This document shows, piece after piece, positions 17,261 through 25,930 of a stretch of DNA of 64,000 bases. The stretch is from positions 1-64,000 of the forward strand of contig NZ_CP089541.1 of assembly GCF_021233055.1 (NCBI RefSeq), written 5' to 3'. Origin of the DNA: Spirosoma oryzicola (GTDB taxonomy: Bacteria; Bacteroidota; Bacteroidia; Cytophagales; Spirosomataceae). Position 1 is the stretch's first letter, and every line of letters starts with the position of its first letter. The position numbers and the translations under genes are program-made. Below the pieces are notes generated by a model, which worked only from the letters and a program-made list of their open reading frames with translations, made no database searches and was not told where the DNA came from.

Positions 17261-18460
17261 CTACGGCTGGCCTGGCGTTTTATAGGCTAATGGACTGATT
17301 GCTTTCTGCTCTGATAACGCTTCGACGGAAGTTTTGAATGATTTCTTCAGCACGTATTGAGCCATTACCGGAAAGTGGTCTGAAAAAGAAATACCTGATA
17401 AGGTTTGGCAGGCTTTGATGTGCCAGTCTGAACTAACGAATTGCTGGTCGATGCGAACGCAATAGGGGTGTCGGTTCAATGTAAAACCGAGCCCCTGCCC
17501 GGCTTCTTCAAACGCGTTTTTAAAGTTCTGGCTTAATTTTCCGTACGAGTAACCGATGGGTGTTTCGTTGAAATCTCCGCAGATAATCACCGGATATCGA
17601 CTGCCTACCACGTACAATTCAACTTCCTGAAGTTGTTCATTCCGGTTTTCAAACCCTTCTTTTAGTCGGTGAAATGTATCGCCTAGTTCGAAACAAAAGC
17701 GACCGATATTCCCTGATCTCAAGGCTTCCATAGCCTCATTGGTACGCACGCCCATCGACCACAGATGAACATTGACGACCCGGATCGTATCGGCTCCGTA
17801 AGCGATATCAGCGCACAAAAATCCGTTTATATCGGGACCGTGCGTTCGATTCCAGATCCGTCCATACTGTTTTACAATCGGGTATCTGGAAAGCAGAGCC
17901 AGTCCAATTTGACGGTCTTTATCGAAGCAGGTCAGCTTCTCAACTTTCGTAGCGTATTGGCTTTCAAGCTGAGAATTAGGTGAGTACTCCTGAAAACAGG
18001 CGATGTCCGCTTTCAAAAGAGATTCGTCCAGTTTGTTGTTCGTACTGACTGGGAACGTTTCACTATTGAAACTCAATACATTCAATGTCTGTGCCTGGCT
18101 GATCTCCAAGTCAACAGCGCTTGTCCCTACCAATCTCTTTACGACGACAAACGAGAACAAAACCCAGATCAATCCAGCCATAGCTATCTGGCTTTGCCGC
18201 TTGTAAAGCAAATAAATGCAGGCAATCAATCCGCAGGGAATAGCCAGGGGCAAGGTCATCATCACAAACCCGGTAAGCCAATGACCAACCACTGGATAAT
18301 AGCAAAAAGCCACCGTAAAAAACAGGTAGCTGAGTGCTGTATAGGCTAGTGGAAATTGCCGGTATTTAGCCCAGAAAATTGTTGCTACGTTTGTGAGCAT
18401 TGCCCATGCATGCCGCAGAAGCAATACCAAAAGACTAATTAGTTTATAAAAAGTTAGCAT
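17261..18460 (-). CDS. membrane endonuclease/exonuclease/phosphatase protein
   Basis: The start is set at the ATG at 18460 (399 residues); an in-frame TTG three codons upstream is less likely. Three membrane helices fill the first 110 residues. The rest is an EEP domain with all main motifs: NVLSFNSE, CFQEYS (catalytic Glu), VNVHLW, ICGDFNE (Asp and Asn) and FSDHFPV (Asp-His). This Mg-dependent fold is shared by DNases, sphingomyelinases and phosphoinositide phosphatases. Membrane-anchored members in Bacteroidota are of unknown substrate. It follows the coiled-coil gene by 47 bp and may share its transcript with the two-component genes upstream. Confidence 0.85.
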   Translation of the reverse strand: MLTFYKLISLLVLLLRHAWAMLTNVATIFWAKYRQFPLAYTALSYLFFTVAFCYYPVVGHWLTGFVMMTLPLAIPCGLIACIYLLYKRQSQIAMAGLIWVLFSFVVVKRLVGTSAVDLEISQAQTLNVLSFNSETFPVSTNNKLDESLLKADIACFQEYSPNSQLESQYATKVEKLTCFDKDRQIGLALLSRYPIVKQYGRIWNRTHGPDINGFLCADIAYGADTIRVVNVHLWSMGVRTNEAMEALRSGNIGRFCFELGDTFHRLKEGFENRNEQLQEVELYVVGSRYPVIICGDFNETPIGYSYGKLSQNFKNAFEEAGQGLGFTLNRHPYCVRIDQQFVSSDWHIKACQTLSGISFSDHFPVMAQYVLKKSFKTSVEALSEQKAISPLAYKTPGQP

Positions 18461-18507
18461 AGCTTTCAATGTGGAGGTGGGTTGTGCGAACGGAAAATTC
18501 GTTGCTA

Positions 18508-19458
18508 TTATTTGACAGCAAAACTGCCATTGCCGATCCTGAATCCTTCAGAATACAGTTCCACCGAGTAATTACCCGGCTTATAGGCCGTATCCCGGCG
18601 AAATAAAATATCAACCTGCTGATCGTTATTTTCGAAGGGAACCGACTGACGGATGCTATACCCGATCTCCCGGCCTTCGAACCATAACACCCCGCCAATA
18701 CCGGTTTCGCTGACGACAGCTCCGTTGGCGTCCAGTATGCGTACGTAGATATCTTTATTGTTTTTCAACGCTACCGGATTCGATGGTATGATAAAGCTTA
18801 TTTTTAGACGGTCGATGCGCGACGCTTTGTAGGAACCACCGTCGCGTTCTCTGCCGTTGGAAGCCAGGGCATTGACTTTTACGTTTACGGCTTTCATGGC
18901 TGAAGCCAGCGTCACTTTATCCTTTAAGTCGGCGTTTTGAGCGGAATAGTCAACCACCGTTTGCGTTAAAGCCGCTTTTTCGCTTCTTAGCCCTTCGTTT
19001 TCGCTTAAAATAGTTTGTTTTTCTTCTTCCAGTACCCGAGCCTGGTTACGAAGTTGTCCGTTTTCGTCTTTCAGCTTGCGTATATCTTCCTCGTTTAAAA
19101 CCAGGAAATTCTGGTAATCCTTGATCTTGAGCGTATATTTCTGAACAGAAAAGGAAAGATCGTATTTAAGTTTCTTTTTGTCGTTTTCCAGTTGTCGCTT
19201 AATGCGTTCCAACTCCGTTACGCTGCCGCCGAGCTGTCGCACTTCGACAATCTTTTTGTCCAGTACCGTTGAAATGGAATCGAGTTTGTTCTGAGTAAGG
19301 GCAAACTGCTCTACTTTGGAGGTGAGCAATTTCTGGACTTCCAGGGTTTCGTTGCGGGAGCCGATGAACAGATACGCCAGTAACGCCAGAATGCCAGCCA
19401 AAGCCCCAACGGTTAGGTTTAGCACCTCTTGCTTTTTACTTGTTGCTTCAACTTCCAT
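18508..19458 (-). CDS. membrane-anchored coiled-coil protein
   Basis: The 316-residue protein has one transmembrane helix (about 13-33, LTVGALAGILALLAYLFI). A long heptad-rich coiled coil follows (about 36-190), and then a beta-rich C-terminal domain (about 205-316) with KISFIIPSNPVALKNNKDIYV. This membrane anchor plus coiled coil plus beta domain is common in Bacteroidota envelope proteins without assigned function. It lies between the histidine kinase and EEP genes on the same strand, with gaps of 77 and 47 bp, so an operon is likely. A structural or signalling role at the envelope is inference only. Confidence 0.7.
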   Translation of the reverse strand: MEVEATSKKQEVLNLTVGALAGILALLAYLFIGSRNETLEVQKLLTSKVEQFALTQNKLDSISTVLDKKIVEVRQLGGSVTELERIKRQLENDKKKLKYDLSFSVQKYTLKIKDYQNFLVLNEEDIRKLKDENGQLRNQARVLEEEKQTILSENEGLRSEKAALTQTVVDYSAQNADLKDKVTLASAMKAVNVKVNALASNGRERDGGSYKASRIDRLKISFIIPSNPVALKNNKDIYVRILDANGAVVSETGIGGVLWFEGREIGYSIRQSVPFENNDQQVDILFRRDTAYKPGNYSVELYSEGFRIGNGSFAVK

Positions 19459-19535
19459 CTTCCTAGAATTAGTAGATTATATGCAAAGCAACAAAACCGA
19501 ACTTAAGCAGAACTTAAACTGACTTTAAATTTACC

Positions 19536-20918
19536 TTAAAATGGAGCTAAACTGGATAACGTTAAAATAAAGGTGGTTCCTTTTGGGGTAGACTGGACTG
19601 TTATCTCCCCCTTGTGCATCTGAGTGACCTGTGCAACAACAGCTAAGCCAACCCCATGTCCTTTACTCGACTGAGCGGTGGCATTCCCCCGAAAGAAAGG
19701 CTGAAAGATGTGCGGCAAGTCGGCGGGTGGTATTTGTGATCCCTCGTTGAAAACGGAAATAATAATCTTTCCTTTCTGTGAGCGAAAATCAACTGTTGCC
19801 GTTTTCTGGGGAGAGAACTTACAGGCATTATCCATGAGATTCATGAGCAAAACCTGCAACGAAGCTTTATTGCCCTGTGTGATCAACGCTTCTTCATCGT
19901 CGGGAAAGTCAGTGAACGTTAGCTGAACGGTGTAGTCTTCGTGCCAGTCCTGCAACCGCGTTTTCGTTTCCCAAAGGAGTTCATCCATTCGGACCGGCTC
20001 GAAGTACATCGTGTTCGCTCGGATAGACGTATTAGCCAGTTCTAACAAAGTATTTGTTAGTTGCGTCAGGCTACGGGCATCTTCCTGCAACGATTGCAGC
20101 GTTCGTTCGTACGTCTCCGGATTTCGTTTTTGAATCAGTGCGACATCAATCTGCGAATTGATTTTGGTAAGCGGATTTTTCAACTCGTGCGAGACGTTGG
20201 CGATAAACATTTTTTGGGTGTTTAAAGCCTGTTGGATTCGGTCGAGTAATTGGTTGAATGTCGCTACCAGCAAACCAATTTCATCCGACTGATTCGGGTG
20301 TTCCACGCGCCTGTCCATGTTGGCCGGAAAAATGGTATTAACCTGCTGAATAATACCCGACATGGGTGCTAATGCCCGGTCGGCAAAAAGCCAGCCCGAA
20401 ACGCCAAGTAGTAAGATTGCGGCCAACACCATAACCGTAAGAATCTTTTTGAGATCGTTCAGCGCTTCGATTCCAGGTTGGTCAATGCCACTGACGATCA
20501 CCCAGTTACTGCCGTTGCCCCGTGCCAAGTGAATCGCAACGATTTGGTAATCGTTCTGGTGTAGATACAGACTCTGAGAGGTTGAATCGAGTTTGGAGAT
20601 AAACTGTTGGTGAAACTGGGTATTCGCGGGATTCGTAGAAAACAAGACTTCTTTTGTCTTGTCATTATAAATCGAAATGTTCTCGTTGAGCAACGGCACT
20701 TTATCGGCTGAGTCAATCAGTCGCAGGACCGTACTATCCGTTTGCTGTAAATCAAAAAGCAGCGTAGTTGTGGTAATCGCGCGATCCTGAAGGCGCTTGA
20801 AGAATCGTTTTTCCAAGTAAAGCTTACTGAAAAAGTAAACCCCGACCGAAAAGAACAGTAAGATCAGCGTGACCAGAAAAACAAACTGGTACGTTAGGCG
20901 GGTACGGATGTTAATCAT
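19536..20918 (-). CDS. sensor histidine kinase
   Basis: The 460-residue kinase has a membrane helix at about 10-30, an extracytoplasmic sensor region, a second helix at about 160-178 and a HAMP linker. HisKA carries the phospho-accepting H244 in NVSHELKNPL. HATPase_c has the N box LLMNLMDNACKFSP and the G box GHGVGLAVV. It autophosphorylates on histidine and passes the phosphate to the response regulator whose stop codon overlaps its ATG by 1 bp (TAATG). The signal is not known. The layout is the classic type I (CpxA/ArlS-like) kinase with normal length. Confidence 0.93.
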   Translation of the reverse strand: MINIRTRLTYQFVFLVTLILLFFSVGVYFFSKLYLEKRFFKRLQDRAITTTTLLFDLQQTDSTVLRLIDSADKVPLLNENISIYNDKTKEVLFSTNPANTQFHQQFISKLDSTSQSLYLHQNDYQIVAIHLARGNGSNWVIVSGIDQPGIEALNDLKKILTVMVLAAILLLGVSGWLFADRALAPMSGIIQQVNTIFPANMDRRVEHPNQSDEIGLLVATFNQLLDRIQQALNTQKMFIANVSHELKNPLTKINSQIDVALIQKRNPETYERTLQSLQEDARSLTQLTNTLLELANTSIRANTMYFEPVRMDELLWETKTRLQDWHEDYTVQLTFTDFPDDEEALITQGNKASLQVLLMNLMDNACKFSPQKTATVDFRSQKGKIIISVFNEGSQIPPADLPHIFQPFFRGNATAQSSKGHGVGLAVVAQVTQMHKGEITVQSTPKGTTFILTLSSLAPF

Positions 20919-21598
20919 TATGACACTAACTTTACGACATAGCCCATACCAATCTGGGTATGGAGCAACTTGATATCGAAGTCTTTGTCGATCTTTTTGC
21001 GGAGAAAATTTATGTATACTTCGATCACATTGGTTCCCGTGTCGAACGTTACATCCCAGTGTTTTTCTGCCAGTTCAACCTTAGAAATTACGCGCCCCTG
21101 GTGTCGCAGAAAATATTCCAGTAGCTGAAACTCTTTGGCTGTCAGGGAAATTTCTTTACCCCCGCGCACTACCTTTTTAGTATCCGGATTTAATTCCAGA
21201 TCGGCAATTTTAAGCAAATTAGCGGTTGGAGCGATATTGTTATGACGACGGGTAAGCGCCCGGACCCGCGCCATAAGCTCGCGAAACTCAAACGGTTTGA
21301 CCAGATAATCGTCTGCGCCCGCGTCGAGGCCCACAATTTTATCGTCGGTAGTTCCCAAGGCGGTTAACATCAAAACGGGCGTGGCTACGTTCGCTGCCCG
21401 CAGCTTCCGGCAAAGCTCCAGTCCGTTCATGCCCGGTAAAATAATGTCGCAGATGATGAGGGCGTACGGAGAGCGCGTCGCCAATTGAAAGCCCATCGTT
21501 CCGTCGTAGGCTACATCGACTTCCCACTGGTGCTCTTCGAGTCCTTGTTTAATACTTTGAACTGTTTTTACCTCATCTTCAATAATCAGAATATTCAT
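20918..21598 (-). CDS. OmpR-family response regulator
   Basis: The 226-residue regulator has a receiver domain with acidic pocket EDE at residues 7-9, phospho-acceptor D51 in IICDIILPGMNG, and the conserved lysine in DYLVKPFEFREL. A winged-helix Trans_reg_C domain (about 130-225) follows, with SLTAKEFQLLEYFLRHQGRV. It is translated together with the histidine kinase (1-bp overlap). It is the first gene of the likely signalling operon, 201 bp downstream of the OtsA-OtsB gene on the same strand. Its targets are unknown; the neighbouring envelope genes are natural candidates. Confidence 0.93.
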   Translation of the reverse strand: MNILIIEDEVKTVQSIKQGLEEHQWEVDVAYDGTMGFQLATRSPYALIICDIILPGMNGLELCRKLRAANVATPVLMLTALGTTDDKIVGLDAGADDYLVKPFEFRELMARVRALTRRHNNIAPTANLLKIADLELNPDTKKVVRGGKEISLTAKEFQLLEYFLRHQGRVISKVELAEKHWDVTFDTGTNVIEVYINFLRKKIDKDFDIKLLHTQIGMGYVVKLVS

Positions 21599-21799
21599 GT
21601 GATACCGCTATTTCGCCACTCGAATTTAGAGAAATAACGTAATTGATGAACATTTTCGGTTACTGACCGTCTATTTTCCCAGTTTAGACTTTGCCCGTAA
21701 AGCAGCCGTAATCGGTATAAAACTACCCGAAGCGGTATGTTCAGGCTTGCGCACACTCGCTGATAGTCAGCATAAACATACCGCTCCAGGTTTAACAGC

Positions 21800-24019
21800 C
21801 TACTTCGCCGAACTGGACGCTGGTTCTTTGTCCGGATGGTTCGCAAATTCGCTTAGTAGATCCAGCACCTGCTGGACATTGTCAAGCCGGTAGGCGGCAT
21901 TAGTCGCGCCTTTTCCTATCTTGATCGTATACTGATCTTGTCCTGCCAAGGCCGAAAACATATCCTCGTCGGTACGGTCGTCGCCAATTGCCAGCACAAA
22001 ATCATACGGAAAAGCAAAAGCTAATTGCTTCGCCATTCGTCCTTTATCGGTGTCTACATTTTTGACTTCGATAACTTTATTGCCATCAATAACCCGTAGC
22101 TGGTGTGGTAACAAAGCCATGAGCGTCGTAAGCATTTCCCTTGATCGGTCAAAACCGATATCATCGGCAACACTGCGATAATGCCAGGCCAGAGAATGGT
22201 TTTTCTCCTCAATCGACGAGCCTTCGCAGCGACTGACAAAGTCGGCCATCAGTGGCCGGACCGTATCTTTCCAACTCCCATCATCCAGCACCGAACTTCG
22301 CCAGCCACCCTCTTGTCTGAGGTACGTACCATGCTCGGCCACAATGTCGACGGGTAGGCCATCAAGCAATTCCTCCAACTTCTCGTGGGACCGCTCACTC
22401 ATGACCACAACTTTGTTCTGGGAATTTTGCGTGAGCGTGTTCAATAGTTCTTTCACCTGTGCCGAGGGGGCCGTTAACTCCGGCTTATTGGTAAATTCGA
22501 CCAGCGTTCCGTCGTAATCGATCAATAACAGGCGGGATTGTGCCCGTTCAAACGCTTCGGTTAGTTTGTGTTTTCCAGTGCCTTTCAGGCTACGAACGTG
22601 GTTTTTGCGCTTGCCTTGTCGCGTGGCCGCTAAGGCGTCAAAAAAGTCGTTTGCCCACTGCTTAACATCGTATTGCTCAACGCGACGTTGCATCACGGCC
22701 ATTCGGCGCTGTTGCTCCTCAGGGGGCATCATGAGGGCAACGTTTAATTGGTCGGCTACCTCGTACTCATCCAATGGGTTTACCAGTAAGGCGTCGCCGA
22801 GTTCATTGGCCGCACCTGTAAGTTCACTAAGTAGCAAAACGCCCTGCTGATCCTGGCGCGTGGCTATAAATTCTTTGGCGACCAGGTTCATCCCGTCGCG
22901 GAGTGGGGTTATCATCGCCACATCGCAGGCGGTATAAAGGGCAATCAATTGGGGAAACGCCAAAGATGCGTAGCGGTACACGATTGGTACCCATGTCAAT
23001 GTAGCAAACTTACCGTTTATGCGACCCACCGCCTGTTCGATCATTTGCTTCCGTTCCCAATAGGTTTGGATTTCGTCGCGCGACGGGACGACAACCAAAA
23101 TAAAAACTAAATTACCTTTCCACTCCGGATGACTCTGTAAAAAGGCTTCTAGCGCATCCAGTCGCTGCATGACGCCTTTGGTGTAGTCGAGCCGGTCAAC
23201 AGAGAAGATTATCTTGCCGGGATAGGATTTTTTCAGCTCATCGCGTTCGGAAACGACATCCGGTTGAGCGTAGGCATCGTGGTAAAGCCCGTAATTAATA
23301 CCGATGGGAAAGGCCTGACACTGCACACCCCGATCCTGATAAAGAACCTTGGCCAGATTGTGCGACAAGCCTAAATTGAGACTGACTGACTGAAGAAAAT
23401 GAATCAGATAGTCGTTCGTGTGGAAACCAATCAAATCGGCTCCTAACAATCCTTCCAGCAGGTAATCCCGGCATCGTCTGGGCAACAGCCGCAGTAACTC
23501 GTTGGAAGGAAAAGGAATATGCAAAAAGAAACCGATGGTTGCCTCTGGCTCGCGCTCGCGGATCAGCTGAGGCAAAGCCAAGAAATGGTAATCGTGCACC
23601 CAAACCATGTCGGTCGGTTTCAAATGTTCGATTACTTTTTCACAAACGGCCTGGTTGGCTGCCTGGTACGCTGTCAGGTATTCGTCGTGATAATCAACGA
23701 AGCCTGGAAAATAGTGGAACAGCGGCCAAAGCACGGAATTAGAAAAACCGTTGTAGAATCCTTTATTAACGGCCTTATCCAGAAAAACGGGTACGTATTC
23801 AAAATCATCGTTGACCAGGTGTTTGCTTTTCTCCCACACGCTCTGGGTAAAATCCGCACAACCAATCCAGATGGGCTTCTGCGATGATGCGCTCAGATCC
23901 AGCGATTTAACGGCGGTTACCAAGCCGCCCGCCGATGGCTTCAACGTGGTTGTTTTATTTTCCGTCTTGAAGGAAAAGGGCAAACGGTAGGAAATAATGA
24001 TCAATCGATTGTTTTTCAT
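21800..24019 (-). CDS. fused trehalose-6-phosphate synthase/phosphatase
   Basis: The product has 739 residues. Residues 1 to about 480 form a GT20 trehalose-6-phosphate synthase (OtsA), with WIGC near the N-terminus, WVHDYHFLALP, FFLHIPFPS and SVDRLDYTKG. Residues about 495-739 form the HAD-type trehalose-6-phosphate phosphatase (OtsB), with LLIDYDGTLVEF as the catalytic DxDGT motif and AIGDDRTDEDMF as motif 4. The enzyme makes trehalose from UDP-glucose and glucose-6-phosphate in the cytoplasm. Such fusions are frequent in Bacteroidota and are often found near GH15 genes, as here. Trehalose would serve as an osmolyte or reserve. Confidence 0.95.
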   Translation of the reverse strand: MKNNRLIIISYRLPFSFKTENKTTTLKPSAGGLVTAVKSLDLSASSQKPIWIGCADFTQSVWEKSKHLVNDDFEYVPVFLDKAVNKGFYNGFSNSVLWPLFHYFPGFVDYHDEYLTAYQAANQAVCEKVIEHLKPTDMVWVHDYHFLALPQLIREREPEATIGFFLHIPFPSNELLRLLPRRCRDYLLEGLLGADLIGFHTNDYLIHFLQSVSLNLGLSHNLAKVLYQDRGVQCQAFPIGINYGLYHDAYAQPDVVSERDELKKSYPGKIIFSVDRLDYTKGVMQRLDALEAFLQSHPEWKGNLVFILVVVPSRDEIQTYWERKQMIEQAVGRINGKFATLTWVPIVYRYASLAFPQLIALYTACDVAMITPLRDGMNLVAKEFIATRQDQQGVLLLSELTGAANELGDALLVNPLDEYEVADQLNVALMMPPEEQQRRMAVMQRRVEQYDVKQWANDFFDALAATRQGKRKNHVRSLKGTGKHKLTEAFERAQSRLLLIDYDGTLVEFTNKPELTAPSAQVKELLNTLTQNSQNKVVVMSERSHEKLEELLDGLPVDIVAEHGTYLRQEGGWRSSVLDDGSWKDTVRPLMADFVSRCEGSSIEEKNHSLAWHYRSVADDIGFDRSREMLTTLMALLPHQLRVIDGNKVIEVKNVDTDKGRMAKQLAFAFPYDFVLAIGDDRTDEDMFSALAGQDQYTIKIGKGATNAAYRLDNVQQVLDLLSEFANHPDKEPASSSAK

Positions 24020-24238
24020 AACGTTGTTGACATTGGCTGGTCTAAGTTAGCAAAACCAACTACTACTTTTAAGAAAGTATCTGTACAAAGGTTTGTTCGT
24101 GAATAGGTTAAATTTTAGTGGGTAATAAAGCTTCTGGTCCTGCGCTTTATCATCGATTATTTTTTTGTCGTAAAAGTTGATGGAAAAATAAGGGTGCACT
24201 AAGTGAATCAGTACGTTCGTCAAAAGCGGGAGTTTATG

Positions 24239-25312
24239 CTACCGGTTCATGCTTTGTACATCGGCAAGGGCGCTATCCAGACAGCGATGGAAATGCTCTG
24301 GCTCCTCGAAAATAGGGCTATGTGCCGAGTTGGAAAAAGAGAACAGGCGTTTACGCGGGCTTCGTACCTGATCGAAATAACGCCTGGCTGTTACGTAAGG
24401 CGTTTGGTAATCATGTGTTCCCTGAAACAGATAGTAAGGAACCTCAAGCGCGGGTGCTGTTTTATATAGGTCGGTGGCTACGACGGCTGGCCACAGATAA
24501 CGCACACTTTTCATGGCACCGAATCCATAATAAATCTTGTCGAGCACTGTGTATTCGTTGAAAAGCAAAATACTTCGGATAAAAAGGGGGTAGAAATTGG
24601 CCCGGTACATACCACCGCCATAGGCGGCAACTAACTCACGCTGCCACATCAGGTAGTCCAGCCAGGCATCAGCCGGGTAGGGGGGAGGGCCTTGCCTTAA
24701 CAGCCGGTTTACCTGTCGGCGTTCACCCCGTCTTCGGGCTTCGGCTAACACCCAATTATATGAAATCTGTTCTGCCTCCAGCTGGTTGGCAATCTGGCTT
24801 ATGCTGAAATAAGCCGAAAACAATTCAGGCTGTTTCTGTACGGTGAGGATACCCAAAAATGTGCCCCACGAATGTGCCATGAGGTAGATACGAGGCTGCC
24901 GAAATCGCTTCGTTAACCACTGGCTTACGGCAACGGCATCATTGACAAAGGTAGAAACCCTAAATGTGCTGTCGAACACAGTGCCGTCATACGATTTGCC
25001 CGCTCCACGTTGATCCCAGTTGACAACAACAAACTTTTCTTCGAGCTCATGACCTACGAGCAGCGATGCTTCCGGTAAGCCGGGCCCACCATGTAGAAAC
25101 AAAAGAACGGGTTTTGTACTATCGGCACCGCGCATCAGTAGCCACTGCGTAGTGCCGTTGATAGTTACCGCTTCGAGTTTGGCGATGCTACGGGGTAAGG
25201 GCTGGCCGTTGGTTCCCCGAATAGGCTTGGTCTTACCCGGACTAGTCCAGATCAGGAAGCCAACGGCCATGATCAACAGGAAAAAGACTATTCCACCGAT
25301 TTTTTTCAGCAT
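24239..25312 (-). CDS. alpha/beta hydrolase, proline-iminopeptidase-like
   Basis: The 357-residue protein has an N-terminal membrane anchor (about 5-23) and an alpha/beta-hydrolase fold. HGGPG (residues 74-78) forms the oxyanion hole, as in prolyl iminopeptidases, and DQRGAGKS follows. The nucleophile elbow is AHSWGTF with S148. The Asp lies in GTHDYQTPY and the His in NSAHSPIFEEP, so the triad is complete. Family members cleave N-terminal proline or small esters and amides. The gene follows the SPW gene by 54 bp on the same strand. The substrate is not clear. Confidence 0.85.
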   Translation of the reverse strand: MLKKIGGIVFFLLIMAVGFLIWTSPGKTKPIRGTNGQPLPRSIAKLEAVTINGTTQWLLMRGADSTKPVLLFLHGGPGLPEASLLVGHELEEKFVVVNWDQRGAGKSYDGTVFDSTFRVSTFVNDAVAVSQWLTKRFRQPRIYLMAHSWGTFLGILTVQKQPELFSAYFSISQIANQLEAEQISYNWVLAEARRRGERRQVNRLLRQGPPPYPADAWLDYLMWQRELVAAYGGGMYRANFYPLFIRSILLFNEYTVLDKIYYGFGAMKSVRYLWPAVVATDLYKTAPALEVPYYLFQGTHDYQTPYVTARRYFDQVRSPRKRLFSFSNSAHSPIFEEPEHFHRCLDSALADVQSMNR

Positions 25313-25366
25313 CTATACGATAGCAGACAAATTATACCGGTCGGCCCCTGCCTGCTTAGTGAACAG

Positions 25367-25759
25367 CTATAAATTGGTTTTAGCGTCAGACAGATGCTGT
25401 CCTAAAGAATCCAAATAAGCCCTTCGTTGAGTCATCAAGCCTGCTCCAATTTCAAAAAGGCCAAAAATAACATGGGGTAAGTAGACGCGGTCCGCAAAGC
25501 CAAAAAGCCAGGGTGACGCTGCCATGACCACCCCACTCATCACATCCATGCTCAAGTGAGCTGGCATTGGAATGACCTTGATAAAACCTCGCTCGTAATC
25601 GGTAAAGATCGAGTAGACAAGTGCTAGCGCACCCAGGACCACAGGCACCCACTGGGCGGCTGTTCCGTCGGCAAAACCAAACAGCCAGGGAGAAACCATA
25701 AATAAAAGGCCACTAAGATAGTCTAATATACCGTGGACCTTTGTTGGAATGAACTGCAT
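25367..25759 (-). CDS. SPW-repeat membrane protein, second copy
   Basis: The 130-residue protein has two SPW units, FMVSPWLFGFADG and MAASPWLFGFADR, separated by YSIFTDYERGFIKV. It is clearly related to the 133-residue protein at 12485-12886, with the same TDYE-G linker. Its function is unknown. It precedes the alpha/beta hydrolase gene by 54 bp and may share a transcript with it. Confidence 0.85.
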   Translation of the reverse strand: MQFIPTKVHGILDYLSGLLFMVSPWLFGFADGTAAQWVPVVLGALALVYSIFTDYERGFIKVIPMPAHLSMDVMSGVVMAASPWLFGFADRVYLPHVIFGLFEIGAGLMTQRRAYLDSLGQHLSDAKTNL

Positions 25760-25930
25760 TGTATTTGTTGTTTAGTGTTCCCATAAACAACGCCTTACAA
25801 GTTGTATAAGCTCATTCTGGCAGGCATTATGAGGATTCGGCTCCGGTCTGCAAGAAACTTCAAGGCGAATAATAAATTGCTGATAACATCAGTTTCAGAC
25901 TTCTTGTGACTACTTTTCGCTGTTGCGTAC

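Noticed and set aside
21595..21846. 83-codon minus-strand frame between the OtsA-OtsB gene and the response regulator gene
   Set aside because: It overlaps the ends of both genes, is very rich in arginine and lacks a recognisable family; it looks like a chance frame.
24203..24561. Plus-strand frames in the alpha/beta hydrolase gene
   Set aside because: They are antisense to a gene with a complete catalytic triad.
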